A stretch of 37,432 nt of DNA from Acidobacteriaceae bacterium (lineage in GTDB: Bacteria > Acidobacteriota > Terriglobia > Terriglobales > Acidobacteriaceae). This document shows, piece after piece, positions 15,177-25,114 of the stretch. The stretch lies in contig JANXUR010000007.1 in assembly GCA_025356095.1 (NCBI GenBank), forward strand, positions 1 to 37,432, written 5' to 3'. The stretch's first letter is position 1; each line of letters begins with the position of its first letter. The notes below the pieces were generated by a model. It was not told where the DNA came from, searched no databases, and was given only the letters and a program-made list of their open reading frames with translations. Position numbers and translations under genes: made by a program.

Positions 15177-17087
15177 ATGACCAGAGCTACTCTAGTTCGG
15201 TGCCGGTTCGTGATACTACTGGCGCTAATGCACAGCGGCACAACGGGGGCGTTGGCGCAACCCGTAGCTCTTCGTGTGCAGAGCGTCAGCGTACAAGGAA
15301 CTGGGGAATCTGCAACGGTGCGCATCGCCAGTACGGGCGAACTGCATCCGGAAATTGCCATGCTAGCGGCGCCACCGCGTTTAGTGATTGATTTGCCAGG
15401 GGCCGCTCTGGCTGCCTCATTGCGCAATAGCTATCCGCACAGTGGCGGGGTGCGCGCGCTCCGCGTGGCCATGCATACGTTGGCCGATGGCAGACGGGCG
15501 GCGCGCATTGTGGTTGACCTGGATGAGTCGCGAGAGTATGCCGCGACAGGGGGAGCATCAGAGCTGAAAATTCGTTTGGGCCCTGCGGCCGCTCCGGTGC
15601 TTACCTCTGTTCCAGATCTACGACTCTTGCAGTTAGCTGCCTATCGTCCCGCCACGGCGGCGTTGGGCGGGCTTGCGATGCAGGGGGAGCGAGTTGCGGG
15701 CGATCGGTTGCCAGTTCCGTCTTCTGGTTTGCCTGCAGTTGCCACAGTTGCCGCCGTCGCGCCGGGTACTTCGCTGCCAGCACCGGGAGTGGTGGGCGCT
15801 GCACCGAAACACGAGGCGCAGCCCGAGATAGCTTACTCGCGGTTTGCTGGATCTCCGATCTCGCTAAACCTGCGTGAAGCCGACTTGCGAGACTTCTTCC
15901 GCATGATTCATGAAGTAAGTGGACTGAACGTAGTGCTGGAACCAAATGTCAAAGGCACACTAACCATTGTGCTGGACGCAGTACCGTGGGATCAGGCGCT
16001 GGATATTGTTCTAAAAAATAACGATTTAGGGCTGCAACGGGAAGGTAATGTCCTGCGGATTGCGACTTCGGATGCAATCAAGAAAGAAGCGGAAAACCGC
16101 AAGGCAACTCAGGAAGCAGAGGCACAGGCGATTGGCAAAATCAACAGCACCCGGTATTTAAGTTATGCCAAGGCAAAAGAAGTGGCGGCCGTAGTAAAGA
16201 AATTTGTAAGTAGCCGGGGCGACGTAATAGCCGACGACCGAACCAATGCGATCATTGTGAATGACATTCCCGGCACCATGCCAGCGATTGATGCTTTGGT
16301 GAAGCAGCTCGATCGCAAAACACAGGAGGTGGAGATCGAAGCGCGCGTCGTGGCTGCTACTCGCAGCTTTGCGCGGGATATTGGTACACAGCTAGGTTTC
16401 GGATTTGGCAACGCCAGTACTGCGCTTGGCGGTGCATCTGCGGTAGGGAATTCGCCGATTCAGACGCCGAATTTGCCAAAGCAATACATCACAAACGGTA
16501 CAAATCAGATACCGCTCTTCTCGAACTTAGGGGTTACGTCGCCCACCAGCGGACTTAGTCTGCTTACCGCGACCACTGGATACCAAGTTGACGTGATTCT
16601 TACGGCGGCGGAGTCGGCTGGCTTGTTGAAGATTCTCTCCCGTCCCCGCGTGGTCACGCAGGACAACATTCAGGCGGTGGTCAAGCAAGGGGTACGGGTA
16701 CCGATTGTAACTCAGGCGCAACTCAACGGCCCTCCCACGGTCAACTACGTGGACGCATTCCTCCGGCTTACAGTCACTCCGCAGATTACATCAGAAGGTA
16801 CCATCTTTCTGAATGTAGATGTTGAAAACACCACGCCAGATTTTGGGCATACGGTGCAGGGCAACCCGTCACTCATTACGCAGCAGGCAACCACGCAAAT
16901 ACTGGTGACGGATGGCGGCACGGTTGTGATCGGCGGGGTGATTCAAACCACAAACTCGGTCAACACATCGCAAGTGCCTCTGCTGGGCGACATCCCGGTT
17001 TTGGGGAACCTGTTCAAGCGGCGAAGCGTCAGCACCTCGAACCAAGAACTGATTTTCTTCATCACACCCAAGATCATTCAAACGTAG
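15177..17087 (+). CDS. pilQ: Type IV pilus secretin PilQ
   Basis: A 636-residue outer-membrane channel protein through which the pilus passes. A signal peptide ends near GALA at residue 27. One AMIN domain (about 29-130) contains IAMLAAPPRLVIDLPGA and binds peptidoglycan. A secretin/TonB short N-terminal domain (about 222-297) contains ISLNLREADLRDFFRMIHE and LNVVLEPNVKGTLTI. Next come the N-domain with RYLSYAKAKEVAAVVKKF and the C-terminal secretin beta-barrel gate, ending with VPLLGDIPVLGNLFKRR, a diagnostic secretin motif. The start ATG 15177 has AAAAGAGAGAG just upstream. There is a single AMIN domain, while some PilQ proteins carry more. It is the last gene of the operon. Confidence 0.94.
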   Translation: MTRATLVRCRFVILLALMHSGTTGALAQPVALRVQSVSVQGTGESATVRIASTGELHPEIAMLAAPPRLVIDLPGAALAASLRNSYPHSGGVRALRVAMHTLADGRRAARIVVDLDESREYAATGGASELKIRLGPAAAPVLTSVPDLRLLQLAAYRPATAALGGLAMQGERVAGDRLPVPSSGLPAVATVAAVAPGTSLPAPGVVGAAPKHEAQPEIAYSRFAGSPISLNLREADLRDFFRMIHEVSGLNVVLEPNVKGTLTIVLDAVPWDQALDIVLKNNDLGLQREGNVLRIATSDAIKKEAENRKATQEAEAQAIGKINSTRYLSYAKAKEVAAVVKKFVSSRGDVIADDRTNAIIVNDIPGTMPAIDALVKQLDRKTQEVEIEARVVAATRSFARDIGTQLGFGFGNASTALGGASAVGNSPIQTPNLPKQYITNGTNQIPLFSNLGVTSPTSGLSLLTATTGYQVDVILTAAESAGLLKILSRPRVVTQDNIQAVVKQGVRVPIVTQAQLNGPPTVNYVDAFLRLTVTPQITSEGTIFLNVDVENTTPDFGHTVQGNPSLITQQATTQILVTDGGTVVIGGVIQTTNSVNTSQVPLLGDIPVLGNLFKRRSVSTSNQELIFFITPKIIQT

Positions 17088-17161
17088 TCGCGGCAGGCGC
17101 CGTGCCTGCGGCATCGCAGCGGCGGAGGTTGGGCTGTGCCTCGCAGCCCGCCTCATCTTCC

Positions 17162-17181
17162 GGCATAATTTGGCATAATTT
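17162..17181 (+). repeat. Direct repeat GGCATAATTT, two copies in tandem
   Basis: GGCATAATTT occurs twice back to back, ending four bases before the M24 peptidase ATG at 17186. Each copy holds CATAAT, which resembles a -10 box, but no -35 is seen at a suitable distance. The AT-rich repeat may ease translation start, since no Shine-Dalgarno sequence is present. Confidence 0.6.
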
Positions 17182-17185
17182 ACAG

Positions 17186-18298
17186 ATGGACTTTGTTTCT
17201 CGTGTGCGACGGCTGCGGCCTCCGATGGTGGGGGCGCGGCTCGACTTACTGCTCATCACCCACCTGCCCGACGTTCGATATTTGTGCGGATTCACTGGCA
17301 GCGCGGCAGTGCTGGGGGTCACGCCGAATTCCGCGACGCTGTTCACCGATGGTCGTTACCGCGAGCAGGCGCGTTCGGAGGCGTTCGGGGTTAAGGTGGT
17401 GGTGGGCAAGGGTAGCGCGCTCACCGGCGCGGGGGCGTGGGTCGGCCGGTTCACAGCAAACATCAGTGGTCAAGGTGAAGCGGGTTCGATTCGCGTCGGC
17501 TGTCAGTTCGACTCGGTTACCGTCGCGATTCGCGACCGGGTGCGCGCTTTTTTGCCGACAAGCGCGAAGCTGGTTGATGCCAGTCTTCTGGTTCCCGGCC
17601 TGCGCCTGATCAAGGATGCTGATGAGTTGCGATGCATCCGCAAAGCGGTAAAGCTTGGCGATGACCTGCTTGGTGTGGCTCTAGACGCGATTCGCGCGGG
17701 AGTTCGCGAGTCGGAAGTGGCGGCGGCGATGGAGTATGAGGCACGTAAGCGCGGGGCGGAAGGAATGTCGTTCCCGAGCATTGTGGCGGCAGGGGCGCGA
17801 TCGGCACTGCCACACGGGGTGGCCTCGGGCGCGCGGATTCCGCGGCGGGGGTTCGTGGTACTGGACTTCGGTGTTATACTCGCGGGTTATTGCTCTGACA
17901 TGACGCGGACGGTGCACCTGGGCCGGACAACCGCGGAATCGCGGAATTGGTACGGGGCGGTACAAGCGGCGCAGCAGGCGGCGCTGGAAGCAGTAAAGCC
18001 GGGCGCGAGCTGTGGCGAAGTGGATGAGGCGGCGCGTAGTGTGTTGCGCAAGGCCAAGTTGGCAGAGTTTTTTACGCATTCCACCGGGCACGGTGTGGGG
18101 TTGGAGATTCATGAGATGCCCCGCATCGGAACGCGGCAGGAGGCGGTGCTGGAGCCCGGCATGGTGATCACCATCGAGCCGGGTATTTATGTGCCGGGAA
18201 GAGGCGGGATTCGGATTGAGGATATGGTGGCCGTGACACGCAAAGGCTGCGAAATTCTGACCCGGTCGCCCAAGGAACTGATCGAGCTATCACGATGA
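17186..18298 (+). CDS. pepP: M24 family aminopeptidase (Xaa-Pro peptidase)
   Basis: A 370-residue cytoplasmic metallopeptidase that releases an N-terminal residue preceding proline. The N-terminal creatinase-like domain includes LLITHLPDVRYLCGFTGSAAVLGV. The C-terminal pita-bread domain shows all five metal ligands: D227 (VLDFG), D238 (CSDMTR), H302 (STGHGVG), E331 (ITIEPG) and E345 (RIEDMV). The start ATG 17186 is favoured over an upstream in-frame 17102, because the extension is Arg/Ser-rich and unlike the family. It overlaps accB by four bases (ATGA), and in many bacteria a Xaa-Pro peptidase gene (papA/yqhT type) sits next to efp and accB. The symbol is by family only. Confidence 0.9.
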   Translation: MDFVSRVRRLRPPMVGARLDLLLITHLPDVRYLCGFTGSAAVLGVTPNSATLFTDGRYREQARSEAFGVKVVVGKGSALTGAGAWVGRFTANISGQGEAGSIRVGCQFDSVTVAIRDRVRAFLPTSAKLVDASLLVPGLRLIKDADELRCIRKAVKLGDDLLGVALDAIRAGVRESEVAAAMEYEARKRGAEGMSFPSIVAAGARSALPHGVASGARIPRRGFVVLDFGVILAGYCSDMTRTVHLGRTTAESRNWYGAVQAAQQAALEAVKPGASCGEVDEAARSVLRKAKLAEFFTHSTGHGVGLEIHEMPRIGTRQEAVLEPGMVITIEPGIYVPGRGGIRIEDMVAVTRKGCEILTRSPKELIELSR

Positions 18299-18771
18299 AT
18301 CAAAAAGAACTGAAAGAGCTAATCGAATTTCTCATCGAAAAGGATATCGCCGAGTTTGAGTTGGAGCGCGGCGACGTCAAGGTTAAGATCAAGCGTGCGG
18401 GCGAAGCCGTCGCTCCGGCTGAGGTGCGCTATGTGAGCAATCCAGTGCCGTCACCTCAGGCTCCGGTTGCTGCCCCGCAAGCGGCTATGCCGGGGGCTGC
18501 CGCTGGGCCAGCCGAGCCAGAAGAAAAGCTGCATCTGGTGGCGTCGCCCATTGTAGGAACCTTTTACGAGTCGCCATCGCCGGGTTCACCCCCGTTCGTC
18601 AAGGTAGGGGATCAGGTGACGGCGGGCCAAGTGCTATGCATTGTGGAAGCCATGAAGCTGATGAACGAGATTGAATCGGACGTCTCGGGCGAAGTGGTAA
18701 AACTGATGGCCAAAAACGGGCAGCCCATAGAGTATGGTCAGCCGCTGTTTGCTGTCCGGAGCTCCAAGTAG
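18295..18771 (+). CDS. accB: Acetyl-CoA carboxylase biotin carboxyl carrier protein AccB
   Basis: The 158-residue biotin carrier subunit of acetyl-CoA carboxylase. The N-terminal helix MNQKELKELIEFLIEKDIAEF and the KVKIKRA strand match AccB. A Pro/Ala-rich linker covers about residues 45-75. The biotinyl domain includes VASPIVGTFYESPSPGSPPF and the biotin acceptor K121 in VEAMKLMNEIESD. It swings between AccC, which carboxylates biotin, and the transferase subunits, which are not in this window. The start overlaps the peptidase stop (ATGA), so translation is likely coupled. Confidence 0.96.
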   Translation: MNQKELKELIEFLIEKDIAEFELERGDVKVKIKRAGEAVAPAEVRYVSNPVPSPQAPVAAPQAAMPGAAAGPAEPEEKLHLVASPIVGTFYESPSPGSPPFVKVGDQVTAGQVLCIVEAMKLMNEIESDVSGEVVKLMAKNGQPIEYGQPLFAVRSSK

Positions 18772-18820
18772 ATGTTGGAAGAGTCTTTTGCAACCTTTTT
18801 TCGCGCGCCCAATATAAAGC

Positions 18821-20167
<1,347 letters not shown>

Positions 20168-20209
20168 CCTCAGTATGCTTTGTGCGGGGTGGAGGTGAGC
20201 CACATCCTC

Positions 20210-20827
20210 TTGCCCCGCCTCTATCCCATTGTGGATGCCGCGTTCTTCCCCGAGCGGTCGGCCATGCTTGCATATGTAGAAGAGTTGCTCGGCGCAGGGG
20301 TGGCCCTGCTGCAATACCGCAACAAGTCAGGCGACGTGCGCCGCATGATGGAGGATGGTCTGGCGATTCGCGCGCTGGTGGGCGATCGAGCCAAGCTCAT
20401 CATGAATGACCGAGCGGATCTGGCGGTTGCGTCCGGGTTTGGCGGCGTCCATCTGGGGCAGGACGACCTTTCGCCCGCAGGAGTGCGGCGCGTCATCGGC
20501 CCCAGTCTCTGGCTCGGCCTCTCCACGCACAATCTTGAGCAACTGAGTCTTGCCGATGCGACTGACGCAGACTATCTGGCGATTGGCCCGGTGTTTGGCA
20601 CCACCAGCAAAGAGCGGCCTGACCCGGTGGTGGGGCTTGCGGGCGTTCGCGCTGCGCGGGCGCTGACGCGCAAGCCGCTTGTGGCGATTGGCGGCATCAC
20701 GCCACAAAATTGTGCCTCGGTCATCGCTGCCGGGGCGGACTCGGTAGCGGTGATTTCCGGCTTGCTGCCGCACCCGGAATTCTCTACCTTGAAATCAGTT
20801 GGGGCATTTCTTCGCGCTTTCATGTAA
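20210..20827 (+). CDS. thiE: Thiamine-phosphate synthase ThiE
   Basis: A 205-residue TIM-barrel enzyme that joins the pyrimidine and thiazole halves of thiamine into thiamine phosphate. Hallmarks are LLQYRNK (pyrophosphate site), KLIMNDRADLAVASGFGGVHLGQDDL, YLAIGPVFGTTSK and VAIGGITPQN. The preferred start is TTG 20210, as a full GGAGGTGA site sits 11 bases upstream and the family begins right after with PRLYPIVDA. An in-frame TTG at 20180 is possible, but its N-terminus has no support. It starts 42 bases after accC and may be co-transcribed with it, though the pathway is different. No TPP riboswitch is seen upstream. Confidence 0.9.
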   Translation: MPRLYPIVDAAFFPERSAMLAYVEELLGAGVALLQYRNKSGDVRRMMEDGLAIRALVGDRAKLIMNDRADLAVASGFGGVHLGQDDLSPAGVRRVIGPSLWLGLSTHNLEQLSLADATDADYLAIGPVFGTTSKERPDPVVGLAGVRAARALTRKPLVAIGGITPQNCASVIAAGADSVAVISGLLPHPEFSTLKSVGAFLRAFM

Positions 20828-20829
20828 AG

Positions 20830-20839
20830 TTCTTAAGAA
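20830..20839 (+). other. TTCTTAAGAA palindrome after thiE
   Basis: A perfect ten-base palindrome lies three bases after the thiE stop and 41 bases before the permease start. With flanking AAA/TTT and a G-T pair it could fold into a nine-pair AT-rich stem. It may be a weak terminator or an operator for the permease; neither is shown by the sequence. Confidence 0.35.
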
Positions 20840-20879
20840 TTTCATCGCTAGGGTTTTGCGCCAACTTGTGACCGACAAT

Positions 20880-22433
20880 ATGGACAATCGCGCGGCGACA
20901 GCCGCTTCTGCTGCTTCTACGGGCAACGAACCCGAGTTCGTTAAAGGTCTGGGCCTGACCAGTGCCACCACCCTGGTAATTGGGGCCATGATCGGCTCCG
21001 GCATTTTTGTGGTGTCGGCGGATATTGCCCGCTTGGTGGATTCGCCAGCGCTGCTGATTGGTGCGTGGCTGGTGACCGGTTTTATGACCTTGGCGGGAGC
21101 GCTCAGCTATGGCGAGCTGGCCGCGATGATGCCCAAGGCCGGCGGCCAATACGTCTATCTGCGCGAGGCACTGGGGCCGTTGTGGGGATTTCTCTACGGC
21201 TGGACTCTGTTTCTGGTGATCCAGACGGGCACGGCGGCTGCGGTGGCTGTAGCGTTTGGCAAGTTTCTGGGTGTTTTTTTCCCCTCGATTTCGGCGTCCA
21301 ACTGGATTTGGCATATCGCCCATGTTCCGCCGGTACACATTGGCGACATGGTGCTCGGCAACATGGACGTCGGCCTGAATACCCAGAATCTAGTGGCCGT
21401 GATCATGGTCGCGGTCATTTCTGGAATCAATGTGTTCGGGGTCAGGCTGGGTGCGGCGATCCAGAACATCTTTACTTTTTCCAAGACGGCTGCGCTGCTG
21501 GGCTTGGTGATTATCGGCGCTTTTGCCGCGAACGCAACGGCCATCGCTGCGAACTTCAGCAACTTCTGGCGCAATGCTGGCTGGGGCTCGTTGCACGGGG
21601 TGCAGGTAGGTGCCGGCGGGCCGACGGTAATGGTCGGGGTGCTAACGATTCTGGCGGTAGCGCAAGTGGGCTCGCTGTTCTCGGCGGATGCTTGGAACAA
21701 CGTCACGTTTACTGCGGGCGAGATCAAAAATCCGAGCCGCAACCTGCCGCTCTCTTTGGCGCTGGGTACGAGCATTGTGATTCTGCTCTACATCGCTGCC
21801 AATTTTGTCTACCTTGGAGTGCTGCCGCTTGCGGGCGACGCGCAAGGAACCACGATTCTGGCGCGCGGCATTCAGCACGCTTCCGAAGACCGCGTAGGCA
21901 CGGCGGTGATGCAGCAGATTTTTGGCGGCACAGGTGGCAGCTTGATGGCGGTCGCCATCCTTATCTCCACCTTTGGCTGCGTGAACGCTCTGCTGTTGGC
22001 GGGCGCACGCGTCTATTACGCCATGGCCAAAGACGGCCTGTTCTTCCAAAAGGTTGGCGTGCTGCACCCAAAGTACAAAACGCCAGCATTTTCATTGATG
22101 GTGCAAGGCGTGTGGACCTGCGTGCTTTGCCTCTCTGGCAGCTACGGGCAACTGCTCGACTACATTATTTTCGCGGTCCTTGTCTTCTACATCCTTACGA
22201 TTGCAGGGCTGTTCATTCTGCGCCGCACCCGGCCGAATGCGCCGCGGCCTTATAAGGCGCTTGGCTATCCATACATTCCGCTGATTTATGTGGCGATGGC
22301 GCTCTTTATTGACGTGATTCTTTTGCTGTATAAACCGCAATACACATGGCCGGGGCTGATTATCGTCTTGATTGGTATCCCTGTGTATTTCTTGTGGTCG
22401 CGCGGTGCGGAAGCGAAGCGCGCCGAAGGCTAG
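20880..22433 (+). CDS. APC-superfamily amino-acid permease (LAT-like)
   Basis: A 517-residue polytopic membrane protein with about 12 predicted helices, belonging to the amino acid-polyamine-organocation superfamily. The first-helix signature LVIGAMIGSGIFVVSADIA (substrate-binding Gly-Ser-Gly break) and SYGELAAMMPKAGGQYVYLREALG in helix 2-3 are typical of the LAT branch. The substrate is some amino acid, taken up by proton or exchange mechanisms; the exact one is not readable. Start ATG 20880 is preferred over GTG 20868 and the longer 20799, which would overlap thiE. It is followed by a second, different permease. The C-terminus is short and basic. Confidence 0.88.
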   Translation: MDNRAATAASAASTGNEPEFVKGLGLTSATTLVIGAMIGSGIFVVSADIARLVDSPALLIGAWLVTGFMTLAGALSYGELAAMMPKAGGQYVYLREALGPLWGFLYGWTLFLVIQTGTAAAVAVAFGKFLGVFFPSISASNWIWHIAHVPPVHIGDMVLGNMDVGLNTQNLVAVIMVAVISGINVFGVRLGAAIQNIFTFSKTAALLGLVIIGAFAANATAIAANFSNFWRNAGWGSLHGVQVGAGGPTVMVGVLTILAVAQVGSLFSADAWNNVTFTAGEIKNPSRNLPLSLALGTSIVILLYIAANFVYLGVLPLAGDAQGTTILARGIQHASEDRVGTAVMQQIFGGTGGSLMAVAILISTFGCVNALLLAGARVYYAMAKDGLFFQKVGVLHPKYKTPAFSLMVQGVWTCVLCLSGSYGQLLDYIIFAVLVFYILTIAGLFILRRTRPNAPRPYKALGYPYIPLIYVAMALFIDVILLLYKPQYTWPGLIIVLIGIPVYFLWSRGAEAKRAEG

Positions 22434-22482
22434 GATGGATTTGTTTACCTGAAGGCGAATGGAAACAGCGGAAATTGCGTCG

Positions 22483-22516
22483 TCAGTATGATCACCAAGT
22501 CAGCATGATCACCAAG
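22483..22516 (+). repeat. 17-bp tandem direct repeat containing TGATCA before the second permease
   Basis: TCAGTATGATCACCAAG (22483-22499) is followed directly by TCAGCATGATCACCAAG (22500-22516), differing at one base. Each holds the palindrome TGATCA, so the two sit 17 bases apart. The array ends 13 bases before the GTG start at 22530, overlapping the ribosome-binding region, which would suit an operator or a translational control element. Confidence 0.75.
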
Positions 22517-22529
22517 GGAGAGAAAACTA

Positions 22530-24005
22530 GTGGCGAGTTCACTGCTCAGAACAAAGTCAATTGAACGTTTGCAAGTGCAAGGTGAGAAGGCAGGGCTCAA
22601 GCGTACTTTGGGGCCGTGGTCGCTTACCGCACTAGGCATCGGTGCCATTATTGGTGCAGGCCTGTTCGTTCGTACGGCGGCGGCCATCGCAGAGCGGTCT
22701 GGTTCGTCGGTCACGCTCTCCTTCATTCTGGCGAGTCTGGGCTGTGCATTCGCCGGACTGTGTTATGCCGAGTTTGCTTCCATGATTCCGATTGCCGGGA
22801 GCGCCTACACCTACTCCTACACCACTATGGGTGAGTTGGTCGCTTGGATCATTGGGTGGGATCTGGTGCTGGAGTACGCGGTAGGTGCCGCGACGGTGGC
22901 TATCGCCTGGAGCGAGTACTTCAATAAGATCCTCCAACTGGTGGGGTTGCACGTTCCGTTCGAATGGTGCCATTCGCCGTTTGAAGTTATGCCCGGCACC
23001 AGTCTCCACGGGATCATGAATATTCCCGCAGTCGTGATACTGGGTTTGTTATCTGCTCTACTTGTGCGGGGTACGCAACAGTCCGCCTTCGTTAACAGCT
23101 TGATCGTCATCACCAAGGTCACCATCGTCATTATGGTGATTGTGGTGGGATGGGGCTTCATTAACCCGGCCAACCACACTCCGTATATTCCTTTGGCGAC
23201 CACCTACACGACGCCGCAAGGGATCACGCACCCGTATGGCGGCATTATGGGCATTCTAGGAGCGGCAGGCGTGGTGTTCTTCGCCTTCATCGGGTTTGAC
23301 GCGGTTTCAACCGCAGCGCAGGAGGCCAAAAACCCCAAGCGCGACATGCCCATCGCCATTTTAGGTTCGCTGGCCATCTGCACCATCTTGTATGTTTTGT
23401 TTTCGCACGTGCTAAGCGGCGTGGCGACGGTGGACGACTTCCGTACCGCTGGTAAGGAAGCTTCCGTCACCTTTGCCATTGCGAAGTACATGACAGGGTA
23501 TGCGTGGATGGCCAACTTTGTGACGGTTGCCATTTTGGCTGGGTTCTCTTCCGTCATTCTGACCATGCTGTATGGCCAGTCCCGCGTCTTTTTCTCCATG
23601 AGCGAAGACGGGTTGGTACCGAAGGTATTCTCGGATGTCCATCCCCAGTTCAAAACGCCATGGAAGTCCAACATTCTGTTCTTCCTGCTGACCTCAATAT
23701 TTGGCGGATTCATTCCGGAAGATGTGGTAGGGGAAATGACAAGTATTGGAACCTTGTTTGCATTTATTCTGGTCTGCGCGGGCGTTTGGATTTTGCGCCG
23801 GAAGCGGCCCGATCTGGAGCGGAGTTTCAGAGTTCCTGCGGTTGGCCTCATTTCTATTCTGGGGATTCTGGTTTGCGGCTCGATGATTTATGGCTTGGGC
23901 TGGACCAACTGGTTGCGGCTGATTGTTTGGCTGGCGATTGGCTTAACGATCTATTTCACCTACGGTCGCAAGCACAGCAAGCTGAATGGAACAGTGGCTG
24001 GCTGA
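22530..24005 (+). CDS. APC-superfamily amino-acid transporter (cationic amino acid transporter type)
   Basis: A 491-residue transporter of the CAT branch, with about 12 helices. RLQVQGEKAGLKRTLGPWSLTALGIGAIIGAGLF gives the amphipathic N-terminal helix and first-helix GxG break typical of CAT, while the helix containing FFAFIGFDAVSTAAQEAKNP is the conserved CAT signature near residues 248-268. Relatives import arginine, lysine or other amino acids; specificity is not known. The start is GTG 22530, with GGGAGAG ten bases upstream and a 17-bp direct repeat before it. It is about 95 bases after the first permease and is closed by a terminator at 24056. Confidence 0.88.
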   Translation: MASSLLRTKSIERLQVQGEKAGLKRTLGPWSLTALGIGAIIGAGLFVRTAAAIAERSGSSVTLSFILASLGCAFAGLCYAEFASMIPIAGSAYTYSYTTMGELVAWIIGWDLVLEYAVGAATVAIAWSEYFNKILQLVGLHVPFEWCHSPFEVMPGTSLHGIMNIPAVVILGLLSALLVRGTQQSAFVNSLIVITKVTIVIMVIVVGWGFINPANHTPYIPLATTYTTPQGITHPYGGIMGILGAAGVVFFAFIGFDAVSTAAQEAKNPKRDMPIAILGSLAICTILYVLFSHVLSGVATVDDFRTAGKEASVTFAIAKYMTGYAWMANFVTVAILAGFSSVILTMLYGQSRVFFSMSEDGLVPKVFSDVHPQFKTPWKSNILFFLLTSIFGGFIPEDVVGEMTSIGTLFAFILVCAGVWILRRKRPDLERSFRVPAVGLISILGILVCGSMIYGLGWTNWLRLIVWLAIGLTIYFTYGRKHSKLNGTVAG

Positions 24006-24055
24006 GGCGCAGGATCGAATCGTACGAGGCAGTGCTCACCAAAGAGTTGAACCAA

Positions 24056-24094
24056 TGGCCCCCTCTCACCGCGAGCGGGGGCCAATTGTTTTAG
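24056..24094 (+). terminator. Intrinsic terminator after the second permease
   Basis: TGGCCCCC (24056-24063) pairs with GGGGGCCA (24077-24084), with CTC/GAG pairing inside the loop, and ATTGTTTTAG follows as the T-rich tail. It stands 50 bases after the permease stop and just before the start of the potassium-channel gene, so it separates the two units. Confidence 0.8.
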
Positions 24095-24103
24095 AATCCA
24101 GCC

Positions 24104-25114
24104 GTGGCCTCTCCCTTTCGATTGCTGCGCAGTCTGCGCTTTCTGGGTGCCGCGCTATCTGCGGTGATCGCGATTGGTACCGTCGGCTACCACTTTCTGG
24201 AAGGCTGGAGCTATTTCGACGGCTTCTACATGGTCGTTACCACGCTGACCACGGTGGGCTATGGCGAAGTGCACCCGCTCTCGTTTCAAGGCCGTGTGTT
24301 CACCATCTTCGTCTTGATCTCAGGCGTGACGCTGGTGCTGTTAACCATTGGCGGCCTGACTCATGCTTTACTAGAATCCGAATTGCAATCGTTTTTTGGA
24401 AGGCGCCGTATGGACCGCCAGATCAGCCATCTTTCCGGACACTATATTCTTTGCGGAGCGGGCCGGGTAGGACGCAGTGTGGCCCGCGAATTGGCATCCA
24501 AGGGCGCAGCCTTTGTGGTGATTGACCAGAATGAAGCCAAGTTCGCGCAATGCGACCCGGGCTGGCTAACCATGAACGGCGATGCGACCAAAGAGGAGAC
24601 CTTGCGACTGGCGCGGATTGACACTGCGGGGGGCTTGGTTGCTGCCGCCACTACCGACGCCACCAATCTCTATGTTGTCCTCACCGCGCGCACGCTGAAT
24701 CCCAAGCTGCGCATCATCGCGCGCGCGAGTGAAGAGGATGCCGCGAAACATCTGCGGACCGCTGGCGCGGACTCAGTCGTGTCGCCCTATCACTTTGCCG
24801 GGCAGCGCATCGCCTACACGTTTCTGCGCCCCAACGTGATCAATTTCTTAGACTCTGCGACCATCAACTTGGGCATGGATTTGGAGATTGATGAGTTCAA
24901 CGTAAGCGCCTCTTCTCGCCTGGCTGGGCAAGCGCTGGGTACCTCTGGCATACGGCAGCAGAGTGGAGTGATTATTTTGGCGATTAAGCGCGACGGGAAG
25001 ATGCACTTCAACCCCTCGCCCGAAGACTGTCTGGAAGCGGGCGACTCGCTGATCGCTATGGGTCATACCGACGGATTGAAGATGCTCGGGCAAAACGCAG
25101 CGGGGGTGGCATGA
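24104..25114 (+). CDS. Two-helix potassium channel with RCK (TrkA-N and TrkA-C) domains
   Basis: A 336-residue K+ channel of the MthK/Kch type. Helix 1 (about 12-31), the pore loop with selectivity filter TVGYG at residues 50-54, and helix 2 (about 62-85) form the pore. Then follows an RCK domain: YILCGAGRVGRSVA, with G118-x-G120-xx-G123, binds nucleotide, and a TrkA-C domain (about 245-330, ending SLIAMGHTDGLKML) binds a regulatory ligand. The channel acts as a tetramer in the inner membrane. The start is GTG 24104, ten bases after the terminator's T-run; the ribosome binding site is not obvious. The stop overlaps the next start by ATGA at 25111. Confidence 0.93.
   Translation: MASPFRLLRSLRFLGAALSAVIAIGTVGYHFLEGWSYFDGFYMVVTTLTTVGYGEVHPLSFQGRVFTIFVLISGVTLVLLTIGGLTHALLESELQSFFGRRRMDRQISHLSGHYILCGAGRVGRSVARELASKGAAFVVIDQNEAKFAQCDPGWLTMNGDATKEETLRLARIDTAGGLVAAATTDATNLYVVLTARTLNPKLRIIARASEEDAAKHLRTAGADSVVSPYHFAGQRIAYTFLRPNVINFLDSATINLGMDLEIDEFNVSASSRLAGQALGTSGIRQQSGVIILAIKRDGKMHFNPSPEDCLEAGDSLIAMGHTDGLKMLGQNAAGVA

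Noticed and set aside
14411-15427. 338-residue minus-strand open frame opposite pilP
   Set aside because: It is antisense to pilP and parts of pilO and pilQ, shows no domain, and its Arg/Thr/Ser-rich make-up is that of a shadow frame in GC-rich DNA.
17481-17500. tRNA T-loop (GGTTCGATTC)
   Set aside because: It is inside the M24 peptidase coding sequence and no cloverleaf can be built around it.
22483-22516. CRISPR-like repeat
   Set aside because: Only two adjacent copies, without spacers, and no cas genes.
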